Shown: positions 46,285-57,560, counted from the first letter of the stretch. The stretch is DNA of 64,000 nt from Hymenopus coronatus (GCA_030762935.1 CM060890.1:61506765-61570764), one strand, 5' to 3'. Notes: generated by a model from the sequence alone, not told the origin. Made by a program: numbers and translations.

Positions 46285-47899
46285 GGGCCGGTTGTACGAA
46301 CTCGGAATAAACCTCTGTTAGACGTTATTCCATGGTTACGTGCTAAATTATGTTGTACGACAACGGAATAGACTATCAAGGGAATAAACATGGAATGACA
46401 TATTCCGTGATTCCTTGCGGGGATAAGCCGATATTCCGAGAATAGAGTATAAAAAGTAAAATGGCCGCTTGTGTTCTGGACACAATTTTGACCCATATTT
46501 TACCGATTAAACGATTAATTTCTTTATAATATGTTTTAAGGACATATTATAGCTAAATGCAATATGTTATAGGGAAATCCGATAAATGAAGACTGCTATA
46601 ATCAGATTAAAGTTGACATAACTTGGCCGCTATAAGTCATAAGACAAGAAGTTAGTTAAAGTAAAGTTGCATTTATAAAACAGTAAAACCTACCTATTGC
46701 CATTAAAATATCGCTATTTTTATGCAAAAAATTAAATTTAATACTACCCAAGATAAATATAAAATAGTACATAGCAATTCACCAATAAAATGCATAGCGT
46801 TGTAAAGAACGAGGCTACGTTTTACTGACGAAATACAAAGAATTGGTTACTTCGAGGGCAATATGTTTCAAAACGTAACATAGCCACTAGTGTTAATGTT
46901 AGCTACATTCTGTACTATAATCATATTTTTGAGGTTAGGTGCAAGTTTAACAACGATAACATTACAAGCTTTTTGATAAAGGGGGTGGGGGAGATGGCCA
47001 GGTTAAAAGACGCCTTCAGAGCTCGCAATTATTATATATGTTATTATTTTACAATAAATTAATAATTTTTCGTATTATATGCTGTGGGTTTAATACATTA
47101 GAAACAATTTTGATTGAATATACGATATCTTCCGTAAGATATAATGTTCTTAGTTTTATTAGTTTGGTTGACCATTTCAAACTGTTGTATTAAATATTGC
47201 CATCAACAAAGTGCAAATTGTAATGGGAACGGTTTAATGCACTATTCGACATAGCTACTAATTTTTCTGTTGGTTAACATTATCTGTATAGCAAATTGCT
47301 TTATCTTGGTGCAACGATTATATTATGCATATCTTAAGTTGATAGTAGCGTTGGCATCAGCTAAATTTTAATTTTCAAAATTCGATTACTAAGTATTTTA
47401 CTAAATACAATTACGAATCCAGGTTAAGTGCGTTAGTTGTTTTGAGGACAGAATCGGAAAGATGTCATATATCAGCATAAGATACAACTTAACAATACGT
47501 GAAGGTTTCATTACCATACTGCTAACCCATCGCTAGAAGTTACAGTATATGTGTATGTTTTGTAAAGTATATAGCAATTCAGCATCCGAACACGCTGGTG
47601 AACATTTATAATTATTTCATAGTACCGTAAGTAGTTAAAATAAGAAATAATACATAGTTTAGGAACAGCTGATTGTGAAAATAATGCAAATTTTCAGCAA
47701 AATAAAGCAGAAATTACGAATCAAGTTGGCCATGAATGACTTGCAGCATAGCCAACATTAGTTTTAAATCTGCAAACAGTCGAATAGATATCTAAGGAAT
47801 AAAATTGCGTCGTACAACTCGTCACCATATTTATACCGCGAATAGTGTATTCCAAGAATAACTATTCCAAGATTTATTCCGAGTTTGTACAACCGGTCC
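46285..47899. mobile_element. Non-autonomous PIF/Harbinger-like element (1615 bp) nested in FB-rep copy 14
   Basis: It has terminal inverted repeats of about 28 bp: the left starts GGGCCGGTTGTACGAACTCG and the right, inverted, GGACCGGTTGTACAAACTCG, each continuing into 'gaataaa'. The flanking trinucleotides are TCA (46282-46284) and TTA (47900-47902), consistent with a TWA-type target-site duplication carrying one mutation. The interior has no transposase-like frame. The only frame over 60 codons (46254-46496, minus) runs across the TIR. Superfamily assignment is by terminus style and target size, so it is an inference. Confidence 0.72.
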
Positions 47900-48128
47900 T
47901 TAGTAAAAGGTATTTCTGGCAGAGCAGTCAGAAAAAGGCATGTGAATGGAGCACATAGGATTTTTAATGTTAAACACTGTTGTCAGTTGTCCTTGTTATT
48001 CACAACTTTGAAACCCATATCCTCACTTTAACATTTACAGCAAGATGTATGTTATGTATATTTGTAATTAATATTCGATTGACACTAAAATATTTTACTG
48101 TCAATTTTCCTTAAATTAAGTAAGGATA

Positions 48129-48131
<3 letters not shown>

Positions 48132-48169
<38 letters not shown>
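48132..48169. repeat. (TA)n microsatellite
   Basis: About 19 uninterrupted TA units, replacing the lost L terminus of FB-rep copy 15. Confidence 0.96.
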
Positions 48170-48174
<5 letters not shown>

Positions 48175-48952
48175 TCTAAAAATTCGATACCGAGATTTTA
48201 CCGGAAATATGTGTTTTAGGGTCATTTATATCCAAAAAAAAAACATTTTCACAAAAAGGTCCGTGTGTCCGTGTGTCTTTGAACACGATAACTCAAAAAC
48301 GAAAAATCGGTAAACTACCAAACTTGGTATTTAAGTTTAGTATATTCCAAGGATACGACACGAAATGTTTTGAGAAAAATCCCCCCACCCCAAACTACCC
48401 TTTACATGGAACTTTTTTCGAAAATTTTGATTTTCGCAAAAATGGCTCTAACGATTTTAATTAAATATCAAATATTCAAGATATTTACCTGACAAACAAA
48501 ATGTATATCTTGAATTTCTGGGAATAGCCTCTGAAGACTACTTTATTCTGGACGAATTTTGCATAAATGCTAAACCGTAAGATCTAGATTAAAACTTACT
48601 ATACAAGAAATATAGAGCACGTTAAAACACACAATTTATGTTATATACATGTTGATCGTTTTTGAGACATTCATTGTTTTTGGTTTCAGCTATGAAAAAC
48701 TTACTTTTCCCATATAGAAATTTGTCAACTCCTGTCCATATAAACAAAGGAACTTGTCACATAGCAACCAGCTTTTTACTATCACTTTAACCTATGGTAC
48801 TCCCTTATTTCGTTTCTACTTACAAGGAAACAAATAATAAGACTATATCTGCTAATTTGTTCTCCAGTAGCGTGAAGTAAATAGAGGCATAAGCTTTTTA
48901 ACAAAAATTTGTTAGAGATGTAGAGAAAGTCATGTGAATGGTACGCATCAGA
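48170..48952 (+). mobile_element. FB-rep copy 15, L terminus replaced by (TA)n
   Basis: From 'aattcgataccgagatttta' onward it is a clean forward copy. It keeps the internal palindrome (accaaacttggtatttaag) and a complete R end (gtagagaaagtcatgtgaat ... catcagat). The L palindrome is gone and the (TA)n run sits at its place. Confidence 0.9.
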
Positions 48953-49001
48953 TTTTTTTTAATTTTTATTCTTTTAACTTGCATTCAGATTCTTTTTTAA
49001 G

Positions 49002-49650
49002 GACACTGGGAATGAATCGTTCAAAACACCGAAAACTTTTATGTATTGTAAATTCTGGGAGTTTATAGAATCAATATTTAAGTGTCCATCCCTTGCTTTT
49101 CGGCCTTATAGCCATTTAAACATCATATAATGCACCTAGACCTGTTTTATAACATACTATTTTATGAAACAGCGTTTTTCTGAAAACTACATTTTCACTC
49201 TTTCAAATATTGTAGGCGTCTCGGTATTTATTTAAATACAACTCAAATTTCCCAGAATGTAAGTAACTATTTTAATATTACAACGGAAAAAACTATCCCT
49301 ACGCGAATAGGAATAGTATTTTTTTAAAAATATGTTTTTATGCAAAAATAATTATTTATTGGGATTAAATGCTCCGACACTTATAACAATTATAGCAACT
49401 CAGTTTTGAAAGTTATTGAAATATTACAGTTTAAAATTTTTGTGTGCGGTTTAAAACTGTAATTCAAGAAATCCCAACCGTGGATTATTTTAAGAGTGCA
49501 ATATATTTACTTATAAAATGCACGGAATGATTTATATCTTGCAAGAAAATGATCCAATTTAAATTAAATTTGGAATAGAATGCATTCGTACTGAGAGTTT
49601 CAGAAGAGTGTATGCAGAATATAGAACTTTTAAATTTTGTTCCCAGTGTC
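49002..49650. mobile_element. Short TIR element (649 bp), copy B of the family at 18081
   Basis: It is bounded by GACACTGGGAA (49002-49012) and its exact inverse TTCCCAGTGTC (49640-49650). The interior is A+T-rich and has no coding frame. It aligns along most of its length with 18081-18640. It is a MITE-like non-autonomous element; the superfamily is not clear. I could not identify a target-site duplication. Confidence 0.72.
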
Positions 49651-49849
49651 TCAAGACTTAAGCGGATTACAAACCCATTTTAACCATTGGGCATATTGCA
49701 GTTAGGAATATGCAGATTTTTTAGATTTTGAATTTCATTAATGTCATGTGTTGACCTCTGTTCCTCTTTGTGGACTCAGTGTGTGAATGTGTGTGTATGT
49801 ATGTGTGTATGTGTAAGTCAACAACTACTTTTCGAACAACGAATTTTTA

Positions 49850-49986
49850 CTTTCTCTACACGTACTATGTACATAGTGTATAGAGAAGGTATTGCAAGAA
49901 ACCCAAAAAATCGACACCAAGATTTCACCGAAGACATATGTTTTGGGTTCAGAAAAAGCATCATTAGAAAAATGTCCATGTGTGTG

Positions 49987-50020
<34 letters not shown>

Positions 50021-50705
50021 GACAGCATAGCTCAAAAACGAAAAGATTGTAAAATACCAAACTTGATATTTAAATTTGGAATCTTCCAAGGATGCGACAC
50101 GAAGATTTTCAAGAAAGTTTTTCCACCCCAAACTTCCCTTTACATGGATCTTTTTTCGGATATTTTGATTTTCTCAAAAATGGTTATAACAAATTTGATT
50201 AAAATATCGTATATTAAGGTATTTGCCCGACAAATAAAAAGTATATCTTGAATTATCTGGGTATAGCCTCTGAAGACTACTTTATTCTGGATAAATTTTA
50301 CGGAATTTTGCTTAACTGATGAACCGGAAGATAGACAAAAACTAACATAACAGCAAACGTAAAACACTCAATTTAAGTTTTATATATATTTTTTTTTGTC
50401 GAGTTTATCCTTTTTGAGATATTCCTTGTTATTGGTTTCAGCTTTAAAATACTTAAGACTTTTCTCATGCGGGACTTTGTCAACTCCTATCCATACAAAA
50501 GAGGAACTTCACATATCAACCAAATTTTTACTATTACTTTAACCTATGGTACTCCCTTATTTCCTTTCTTCTTATATGGAAGCAAATAATAAGACTATTT
50601 CTGCAATTTTTGTTTCGATTAGCATAAAGTAAATAGAAGCATGAGCTTTTAAAGAATAATTGGTTGGAGAAATGTGGACAGAATGTTATGAATGGAGCAC
50701 ATAAG
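49850..50705 (+). mobile_element. FB-rep copy 16, near-consensus
   Basis: The L end is ctttctctacacgtactatg with the full palindrome ACTATGTACATAGT. A (TG)n tract lies at 49994-50020. Middle blocks are complete, and the R end is 'tggacagaatgttatgaatg'. Overlapping 103-119 codon frames here translate the repeat. Confidence 0.92.
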
Positions 50706-50989
50706 ACATTTTAGTAACTTAAAGTATTCTTTGTTTCTCAGGCTTCAACGTAAAAATTCCGGTGGCTTGGAATTCTGCAAAAGAACTCGTAGTTCCTTTA
50801 TCATCACTCTCAAAGAGCATAGCACTTCGGAGTTACAGCTGGTCATATTGTACATACGCTGTCTTATTTAAGGAGCAGCAATTGTTGCTTGTTTTTTCGA
50901 AATAAGAATGGAGTTTTGAAATCATAAAGAATAATCATTAGCACCTACAACACATTAGATAGCTTCTGTTGCAGTTTCTTGCTGCGTTA

Positions 50990-51140
50990 GCATGACTATT
51001 CATTTGAATGACTTTTCAGCTCCGGCTCATAGAATCTGTTCCACGTCTCATCAACTGTAATGCTTTCCTTCACGCTCCAGAAGAGTTCGCAATTTCCTTT
51101 CTTTGCCATTTATGCACATCGTTGGGAGCATGCGGCGGCA
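50990..51140 (-). pseudogene. Mariner-type transposase fragment
   Basis: On the minus strand one frame reads SVKESITVDETWNRFYEPEL followed by KSHSN. This matches the IT.DETW..hY.PE.K..S block around the first catalytic Asp of mariner transposases. The frame is stopped just upstream (CA-stop-MAKKGN). Weaker similarity may run downstream to about 50740. Only this block is recognisable, so the element is very old. Confidence 0.6.
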
Positions 51141-51744
51141 GTTTCGCCTGTTCCCAAATTCTTCGTTGGGACGACACTTGCAGTGGGTCGAATTCGATGC
51201 TGAACCTTTTGTGTGGATTAGATTTCTGGACTCGACGCCAGAATGGCTGCCACCTGCTGTTCATGTACCAGTCACAAGATGCCCACCATCATGCACACGC
51301 TTGGTACTCTTCCTTCCGCAGCGGAAGACATCGATCCATTGATGTTGGCACGAAGGGCACCGCACATTCCTTATAACTGTGCGTTTAGTGGTTCGGATTA
51401 TGTTTCTTCTTTCCTGTTAAGGTCTGCTCCTACTGGGTGGAATTGAATCGAACAGGATTTCCATTTACAGTGGTTTTAAAACAGAACCAAGCAAATGAAG
51501 ATGCGTCAAATTGAACCAAGAAGAATATTTGTCCTACAGCTGGAGTGCCATTTTTCTTCGCTCATAACCAGTAGTTATTGCTAGTCCCTAGAAAACAAGA
51601 ATGCCCTATGTTGTTAAAATATGAAACCTGTTTGTTTATTTTGATTAGACTGGAATATTGTGTTAAAATAAGTTTAGATTTCTAAAACATGTACCAAGAC
51701 AGCTTTTACCCACATTTATTTGAAAGCTATCACCAGTTATATTT
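51141..51744. other. Unassigned GC-richer then AT-rich stretch
   Basis: Frames on both strands (51008-51446 plus, 51070-51264 minus) overlap. Part may be further eroded mariner sequence, but I see no second motif. Confidence 0.35.
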
Positions 51745-52738
51745 GTTTCATTCACATGGCTTTTTCTTCATCTCTGGCGGCTAATCAAATTGCTAATGTA
51801 CCAAGTCGGATAGTATTTCTGATTGTTTCAATACATACCATTTAGTCACTTATAGCCCCTGACCTATTGTAGCAGCAACAAGAATTATAATTGCAATAAT
51901 TGGATTTATTAAATTCTCCTATGAATTTAATGAAAAACTTATATTTACAATAATTGTTATAAAAGTATAGTTAAAAGGCTGAATATTCTACCTACTTCAT
52001 GCTAATTGATAAAATTAGCAGAAATGGTCTTATTACTTGCTTCCTTGTAATAAGAAAGGAAATTAGGGAACACACTAGGATAAAGCAATACACAACACCT
52101 TTAAAGGTTGGTTGCTCTTTTGTATAGCCAGGAATTGACAAATTCCCGTGTGAGAAAACTTAAATATTTTAAATCTAAACCAAAAATAAGAAATATCTGA
52201 GAAACGACCAGTTCGACAAGAAAAATAAATATATATAATTTATATGTTTTAGGAAAATCCATATATTTTATGTTGTAAATTTTTGTCTATCTCTTACAGT
52301 TTACTAGTTATGCAAAATTCAGCAAAGCTCTTCCAGAATACAGAGGTCTTCAGAGGCTATTGCCAGAAAATTCAAGATACCTATACATTTTATTTGTAAT
52401 ATAAATATCTTCAATATGCAATATTTTAATAAAAATTTCTGGAGCAATTTTTCAGAAAATAAAAATATTCGAACATATTCCGTTTAGAGTGGCGGGACTT
52501 TTTTGAAACTTTTGGTATCACATTCTTGAGAGATATTCAATTTAAATACCAGGTCTAATGTTTAACGGACTTTTCGTTTTTGAGTTTTGCTGTTCACAGA
52601 CAGACATGGACCATTCCTAAAAATTATTATTTAAATTCAGAAAAACATGTACATATTACCGGTGAACTCTCAGTGTTGAATTTTGGGTGCAATACAATAA
52701 TTCCTCTGCACATGATGTATACAGTACGTGTAGAGAAA
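51745..52738 (-). mobile_element. FB-rep copy 17, with a foreign or diverged block near the R end
   Basis: The R end is 'ttcattcacatggctttttc'. About 170 bp (51800-51970) do not match other copies. From 'cctacttcatgctaattga' the copy is regular to the L end (atgatgtatacagtacgtgt). The CA tract is reduced. Confidence 0.82.
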
Positions 52739-53094
52739 TTAAAATACAATAAACATTATTCAAATACTTATACAGTCCATTTTCTGACCACAGAAGTACA
52801 TATGCTTTAATTCCTTGCGTTTATTAGTTCGATACGTTTTGATGCCGATAGATGAGAGTGGCAGCGGTCTCGGATCGTTTCGATTCAATTCCGCTAAGTG
52901 GGAGTTGAACTGTAGATGGGCATAATTGATTCCTAAGATGAGTTAATTGACGTTCGTATAATGAAATCTCTTAGGCAAATATTTTAGCAGCAACAGAAGT
53001 GTACGCTTAAAGAAGTGGTAATCCATTGTTCGATCGTCTATACCAGATGGCCAAACGGAAACATCCCCATTGAACGTATGCAGATGTTCCTTCG

Positions 53095-53350
53095 AGCGTT
53101 AGAGGAGTTGCAGAACTCAACGGGGCTATTTAAATTTAAATTTAAAATTGCTCAGTGGAGAAGTGGCAAAAGCAACCTTCGTTTTACTCTACGTAATGAG
53201 CGCAGTCCTCTCACCGTCTCCGCTGATAAGCAAGAGGGGTAATTGAAGATCGCTCTGCCAATTCCTCCCATACCGGTTGAGTTCTGCACTCATTTAAGGC
53301 GCGAAGGATATTTTTACACGTTAAATACAGGGCAGTTGAGTAATATGGTA
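53095..53350 (+). repeat. S9 dispersed repeat
   Basis: Same order of blocks as 14560-14825: 'gcagaactcaacggggctat', 'gctgataagcaagaggggta', 'gaagatcgctctgccaattc', and 'cacgttaaatacagggcagt' ending 'aatatggtat'. A short triplication of 'atttaaatttaa' lies at 53128-53147. A 75-codon frame across it is incidental. Confidence 0.55.
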
Positions 53351-53830
53351 TCTTAAGGATGAGTCTCACCCTTCATTCTTATGAACTTATTCATTGTTTC
53401 ATTCTCTTTATAGTTGGTAATTAAAATTTAATCCCTTTTTCATGAAGTACTTAATCCTGATTGCACAGATCAGCTTTGTTCGCGTAATTATCTCTTTTAG
53501 CGATAGATCAATAATGCTATAGATGGAACCGGATTATAGAAAGTCCGGATAATAGGGGAGAAAACTATCAAACGATACAAATTCTGATGTACGATAGTGC
53601 AGCTTGGATCACTACAAAAGCAGAAGGGAACGTTTACGATCGCTGTCAGAATTTTCATCAAAATAAAACATAATCTCACTCACTTTAGTTTTGCTGTTCG
53701 TCGACAGTGACCATGCTAATGTTTCATTGTTAGATTGAAACATGGGATTGAAAGCGATCGCTACCTGCGGTGCTAACATTGTAACTCAATAAATTCATTT
53801 CATATATCAAAGGACGTACATGTTTTAAAA
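53351..53830. other. Unassigned stretch
   Basis: No recognised gene or repeat. Confidence 0.4.
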
Positions 53831-53832
53831 AC

Positions 53833-54068
53833 GGCCGCGCCGTGTTCTAGTGGTTAGCTTACTTGTCTCTCACCAAGGCAGCCCGGGTTCGATCCCAGGT
53901 ATGTGTAGGATTTGTGTGGACAAAGCGGCGCTGGGGCGGCCTTTTCCCGATTTCCCCAGCCATCGCATTCCACCGGTGCTCCATCACCATTCCGTGTATC
54001 ATTAGTGTCATCGCCTGCGGTGTCGTAAGTAGTAAGCCCAGGCATGAAACACTATCAAAGAAAAAAAA
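53833..54068 (+). mobile_element. tRNA-derived SINE, family S1, best-preserved copy
   Basis: It has A box TTCTAGTGGTTAGC and B box CCCGGGTTCGATCCCAGG with paired stem bases. The tRNA-related head resembles tRNA-Glu, with CTC at the anticodon position. A non-tRNA body follows (gatttgtgtggacaaagcgg ... cattccaccggtgctccatc ... tcattagtgtcatcgcctgc), ending in A8. Near-intact Pol III boxes mean it is the youngest S1 copy here and potentially transcribable. Confidence 0.87.
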
Positions 54069-54705
54069 TTGTGATGGAAAAGTAAGCAAAAGTTAATCCG
54101 GGTTATGAGGGTCGGATAACTTAAGTTTCTATGAATATCTGCACAAGCTCATGATGCCATGATTTTGGCTTTATGTCTCAGTTTTTCAAAGAGGGTCTAA
54201 TCAGAAGAAGTGGGAATTGAGCGATGGGGGGAACATTGAAACTCCGAATGACTAATGAGTGTGAATGTTAGGGATTAAAACTGTGAACAACAACTGAGAA
54301 TAGGAATGTTTGATAATATTACGAAGTGAGGATATCGAACGACGGAGACTTGAATATTACTAAATTCATGAAACTGCTGAATGCAACGGGTGTCTCAAAA
54401 GAGTCTCCGTAATATATTCGGGCGCTTGTGGTTCTGGAACGGAGCTACGGAGGAACTGCATCATTTATGTTTGAATACTTCTGTAAGAACTAATTTGGTT
54501 ATGCTTGTGAAGTGAAGTCAAAATGTTATTAATTGAAAATAGATCGTTCTAATTTTAGGCATATTCCTTAATGGTGACAAGATTTCAGAAAATGTAAAAC
54601 GTATTTCTTGAACATTTCGCACAGTCTATATCACCAATTTCAAAAATCTCTAAATACTTTTTCTCCACTTTAATCAAACTCCGCGTCTCCGATTCACGGC
54701 ATGTT

Positions 54706-54774
54706 GCCATGGTAGCTCAATAGTTAGAGCATTTATTGATCGAGAGATCTGTGGTTCAAGACCCCAGCTATGGT
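54706..54774 (+). tRNA. tRNA-like sequence (tRNA pseudogene or SINE head)
   Basis: It has a 7-bp acceptor pairing (GCCATGG with CTATGGT, two G-T pairs), a perfect D stem (GCTC/GAGC), A box TAGCTCAATAGTTAGAGC, and a T arm TGTGG-TTCAAGA-CCCCA with one mismatch. The anticodon arm does not pair, so this is not a functional tRNA. Downstream A/T-rich DNA may be a SINE tail. No second copy is seen in the window. Confidence 0.5.
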
Positions 54775-54964
54775 ATTGAATTTTTCAGTTTGATTCTACC
54801 CATATTCTTTTTTAATTTTTCACAAGTTTTAGGCAAATTTCACAAATATATTACTTTAAGAGTAATACCTAACTTTACTCATTTCGTTACAAATGCAAAT
54901 AAAAAAGCAATAGTCAAATATTTAAGAATTGCACATCTTAAAATTCCATCTTATTCTATACAAG

Positions 54965-55640
54965 TGCAAGAAATAACTGTATAGCACCATATTTTGAAAG
55001 AAAAACAAAAGTATTGAACAATTCAAACCAATAATAACGTATATCTCAGGAATAGTTTCTGCCACAAACAATTATTTGAACAAATAGTGTATTTTAAAGA
55101 GATCTAAAGTCTGCCTCATGTTCAAGAGGGCCTGAAATTGAATCTTATTTAGGAAAAGTGATCCGGATAAGGTTCCTTCCGGTGTTTTCCCTTATACTGA
55201 AAAGGCTAATGTTGGGTAACTTTGAGTTCTATGTCCGAGGCTCGTTTAAACATCATTTCACACATTTCAGTTTTTCATCGTTCAATGTGGCCTACTGACT
55301 TACATTAAATCTATCAAAAAGTATTACATTTTCGTGCAGTGCGTTTTCGTTTCCGTTTAACGTTTACCATTTGAACAAGCTTATAACACAAAATTTATTG
55401 CTGAAAAAGTAAACCTTACTGGCTAACTCATGAAAATTCAATGATGCATTTCATTTTCTTTAGCTATCTTGACTATATACTATATTAATCAAAGTTGCTA
55501 GAGTCAGATTTGAGGAAATAAAAATATTCGAAAGTGTTGAATATGCACATTGGGAGTGTGGGAATTTTCACGGAAAAATTTATATCCTATTTTTATATCT
55601 TGCCAAACTTAAAAACCAAGTAACGTTTTGGGGCCATCGA
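54965..55640 (-). mobile_element. FB-rep copy 18, old, interrupted by an S3 SINE
   Basis: Reverse-orientation middle and L-half blocks can be followed in order: 'aaaccaataataacgtatat' at 55025, 'tttcgtgcagtgcg' after the SINE, 'attaatcaaagttgctagag', and 'tcttgccaaacttaaaaacc'. Divergence is clearly higher than in other copies, and both termini are lost. Confidence 0.65.
55109..55300 (+). mobile_element. tRNA-derived SINE, family S3, 3' part nested in FB-rep copy 18
   Basis: It shares 'gcctcat.ttcaa', 'gatccggataaggtt', 'ttttcccttatactga' and 'gttcaatgtggcc'-like tail blocks with 45796-46049. The A-box end is missing and the B box is decayed. Confidence 0.6.
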
Positions 55641-55674
55641 ATAAAAATAGTGACCAAGCGGTTGGCGTATGTGT

Positions 55675-56400
55675 TCTGAACATCATAGCTCAAAATCAAA
55701 AAATCATAGCCAATTTTGAATTTACTTTTAGCTTCTAAGGATACAACCTAAAGATTTTTATTTAAAGATTTTGAACAACGCTCCACTGTACAGTTTACTT
55801 CACAATTTGTCCAACATTTTGATTTTTTCAAAAAGCCTCTAACGGCGTGATTAAATCATCATGTGTTCAAATATTTTCAGCACAAATGAAATAAATATCT
55901 ATAATTTTATAAACATTGTTAGTGATAACCTCTTCTTTGTGAATGACATTTGTAGAACTATAAACCGTAAGGGACAGATACAAAAGCTACTGTATACAAA
56001 AACGCAGATCTCGTTTAAACACACTCATTATGTGAAATCCATTTCTATGTATGAAATTAACGATTTATAAGGTATATCTTGTTATTTTTTTGAATTTTCA
56101 AATAATTATATTTTGTAAAATATGAAATCATAAATAAGTCTTTATTTTTTCTCCTGGTATCGTACAAACGGAGAAGAATTTCAAATCAGTCATACAGCGA
56201 TCATCTTTAAAGTTTAAGCTATCGCTTAAGCCTATTGTATTCCCCTTTTCCCAATCTACTTCCAAGGAAATATATAAGAAAATATTTTTTTCTTTACATA
56301 AAAGAAATGGAATTGCAATAGTGCTAGATGGACTCTCCTTAAAAAGGTCACATAAGTAGAATAAGCTTTTGTAAGATAATTTGTAGAACAGTAGAACAAA
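55675..56400 (+). mobile_element. FB-rep copy 19, old forward copy
   Basis: It starts near 'aacatcatagctcaaaatca' and follows the middle blocks (tctaaggatacaacctaaag; tttgattttttcaaaaagcc; aaaccgtaagggacagatac; tcgtttaaacacactcatta) to a degraded R end at 56400. With copies 18 and 20 it forms an R-L / L-R / R-L series. Confidence 0.72.
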
Positions 56401-57268
56401 TCTGATGTGTTCCATTCACATGGCTTTCTCTACAACTCTGCAATACATTATTGTTAAAAAACTTATGCTTCTATTTACTTTCTGCTAATGGAGAAAAATT
56501 AGCCGAAATAGTCTTATTACTTGCTTCCTTGTAAGTAGAGGCGAAATAAGGGAGTACCATAGGTTAAAGTGATAGTCAAAACCTGGTTGCTATGTGGCTG
56601 AAGTTCCTTAGTTTGCATGGACACGAGTTCACAAAGTCCAGTATTAGAAAGGTATGTTTTTACAGCTGAAACCAAAAACAAGGAATATCCCCAAAACAAT
56701 CAACTCCACGAAAAAAATGTATATAACATAAATTGTGTGTTTTAAAGTGCTCTGCATTTTTTGTATGGTAAGTTTCTGTCCATCTCTTATGGTTTAGCAG
56801 TTATGCAAAATTCCGTAAAATTGACACAGAATAAAGTAGTCTTCAAAGGCTATTCCCAGAAAATTCAAAATTTACATTTTATTTTTCAGGTAAATACCTT
56901 TGATATACGATATTTTAATCAAAATCGTTAGAGACAGTTTTTAGAAAATAAAAAAATTAAAAAAAAACTCCATGTAAAGGGTAGTTTGAGGTGGGGGGAT
57001 TTTTCTTAAACTCTTCGTATCTCATCCCTGGAAGGTACTAAACCTAAATATCAAGTATGGTATTTTACCGACTTTTCGTTTTTGAGTTATCTTGTTCACA
57101 GATACACGGACACACGACACACACATACGTACCTTTTTTCTGAAAATACTTTTTTTTTAATACAGGGGACCCTAAAACATATATTTCCGGTGAAATCTCG
57201 GTATCGAATTTTTTGGTGGAGTGCAATACCTTCTCTATACACTATGTACATAGTGCGTATAGAAAAAG
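56401..57268 (-). mobile_element. FB-rep copy 20, complete (R end left, L end right)
   Basis: It begins exactly with the R terminus (tctgatgtgttccattcaca). All blocks are present and the internal palindrome region is at 57040-57065. It ends ctatacactatgtacatagt then gcgtatagaaaaag. It lies tail to tail against copy 19 with no spacer. Confidence 0.92.
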
Positions 57269-57392
57269 TAAAAAGTGTGTTGCTAAAATAGATAATTGAA
57301 TGTAAATGTTTTAAAAGTGTGACTAATATTCTAATTCATTGCTCAGCAACAGATTATGTGCCTTAAATATGTTACAAATCCCACACAGCTCT

Positions 57393-57560
57393 TAAGGGAC
57401 ATTCGTTATAGATTTAAAAAAAATTTACTCCAACTTCATTATAGCTTTAATTTTTTTTTTTTTTTTACCAAAAGCATTTTCTTTGTTTAAAGCTTCAGTC
57501 GTATTTCTAATGTCTCTAGGGCTACCAACTGAAGGGGCTGAAAACCCGTTTTTCACAGCG
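57393..57560. other. Possible terminus of a TIR element
   Basis: It begins TTAAGGGACATTCG, similar to the start of the repeat at 18081 (CTTAAGGGACACTAGG), and is followed by T-rich DNA. The inverse terminus is not seen. Confidence 0.3.

Larger units (their letters stand above)
45600..47975 (+). mobile_element. FB-rep copy 14, interrupted by a SINE and a Harbinger-like element
   Basis: The repeat is read in three pieces: 45625-45795 (taacggttttgattaaagta ... aacacacaatttatgtt), 46050-46284 (gacattccttgtttctgctt ... tagaataacaaggct) and 47903-47975 (gtatttctggcagagcagt ... aggcatgtgaatggagcaca, the R end). The pieces are in order and colinear with other copies once the two insertions are removed. 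The L half is missing. Confidence 0.82.

Noticed and set aside
49741..50367. Several overlapping frames of 67-119 codons (also at 15625-15971, 17523-17857, 44526-44912, 58155-58616 and 59367-59639)
   Set aside because: They fall in FB-rep copies. Frames with similar peptides (KTCISGE, NFWVEYNT) recur only because the DNA repeats, and they are broken differently in each copy.
53833..53905. Functional tRNA-Glu gene
   Set aside because: The A and B boxes are good, but the acceptor stem does not pair and the sequence continues into a SINE body shared with other copies.
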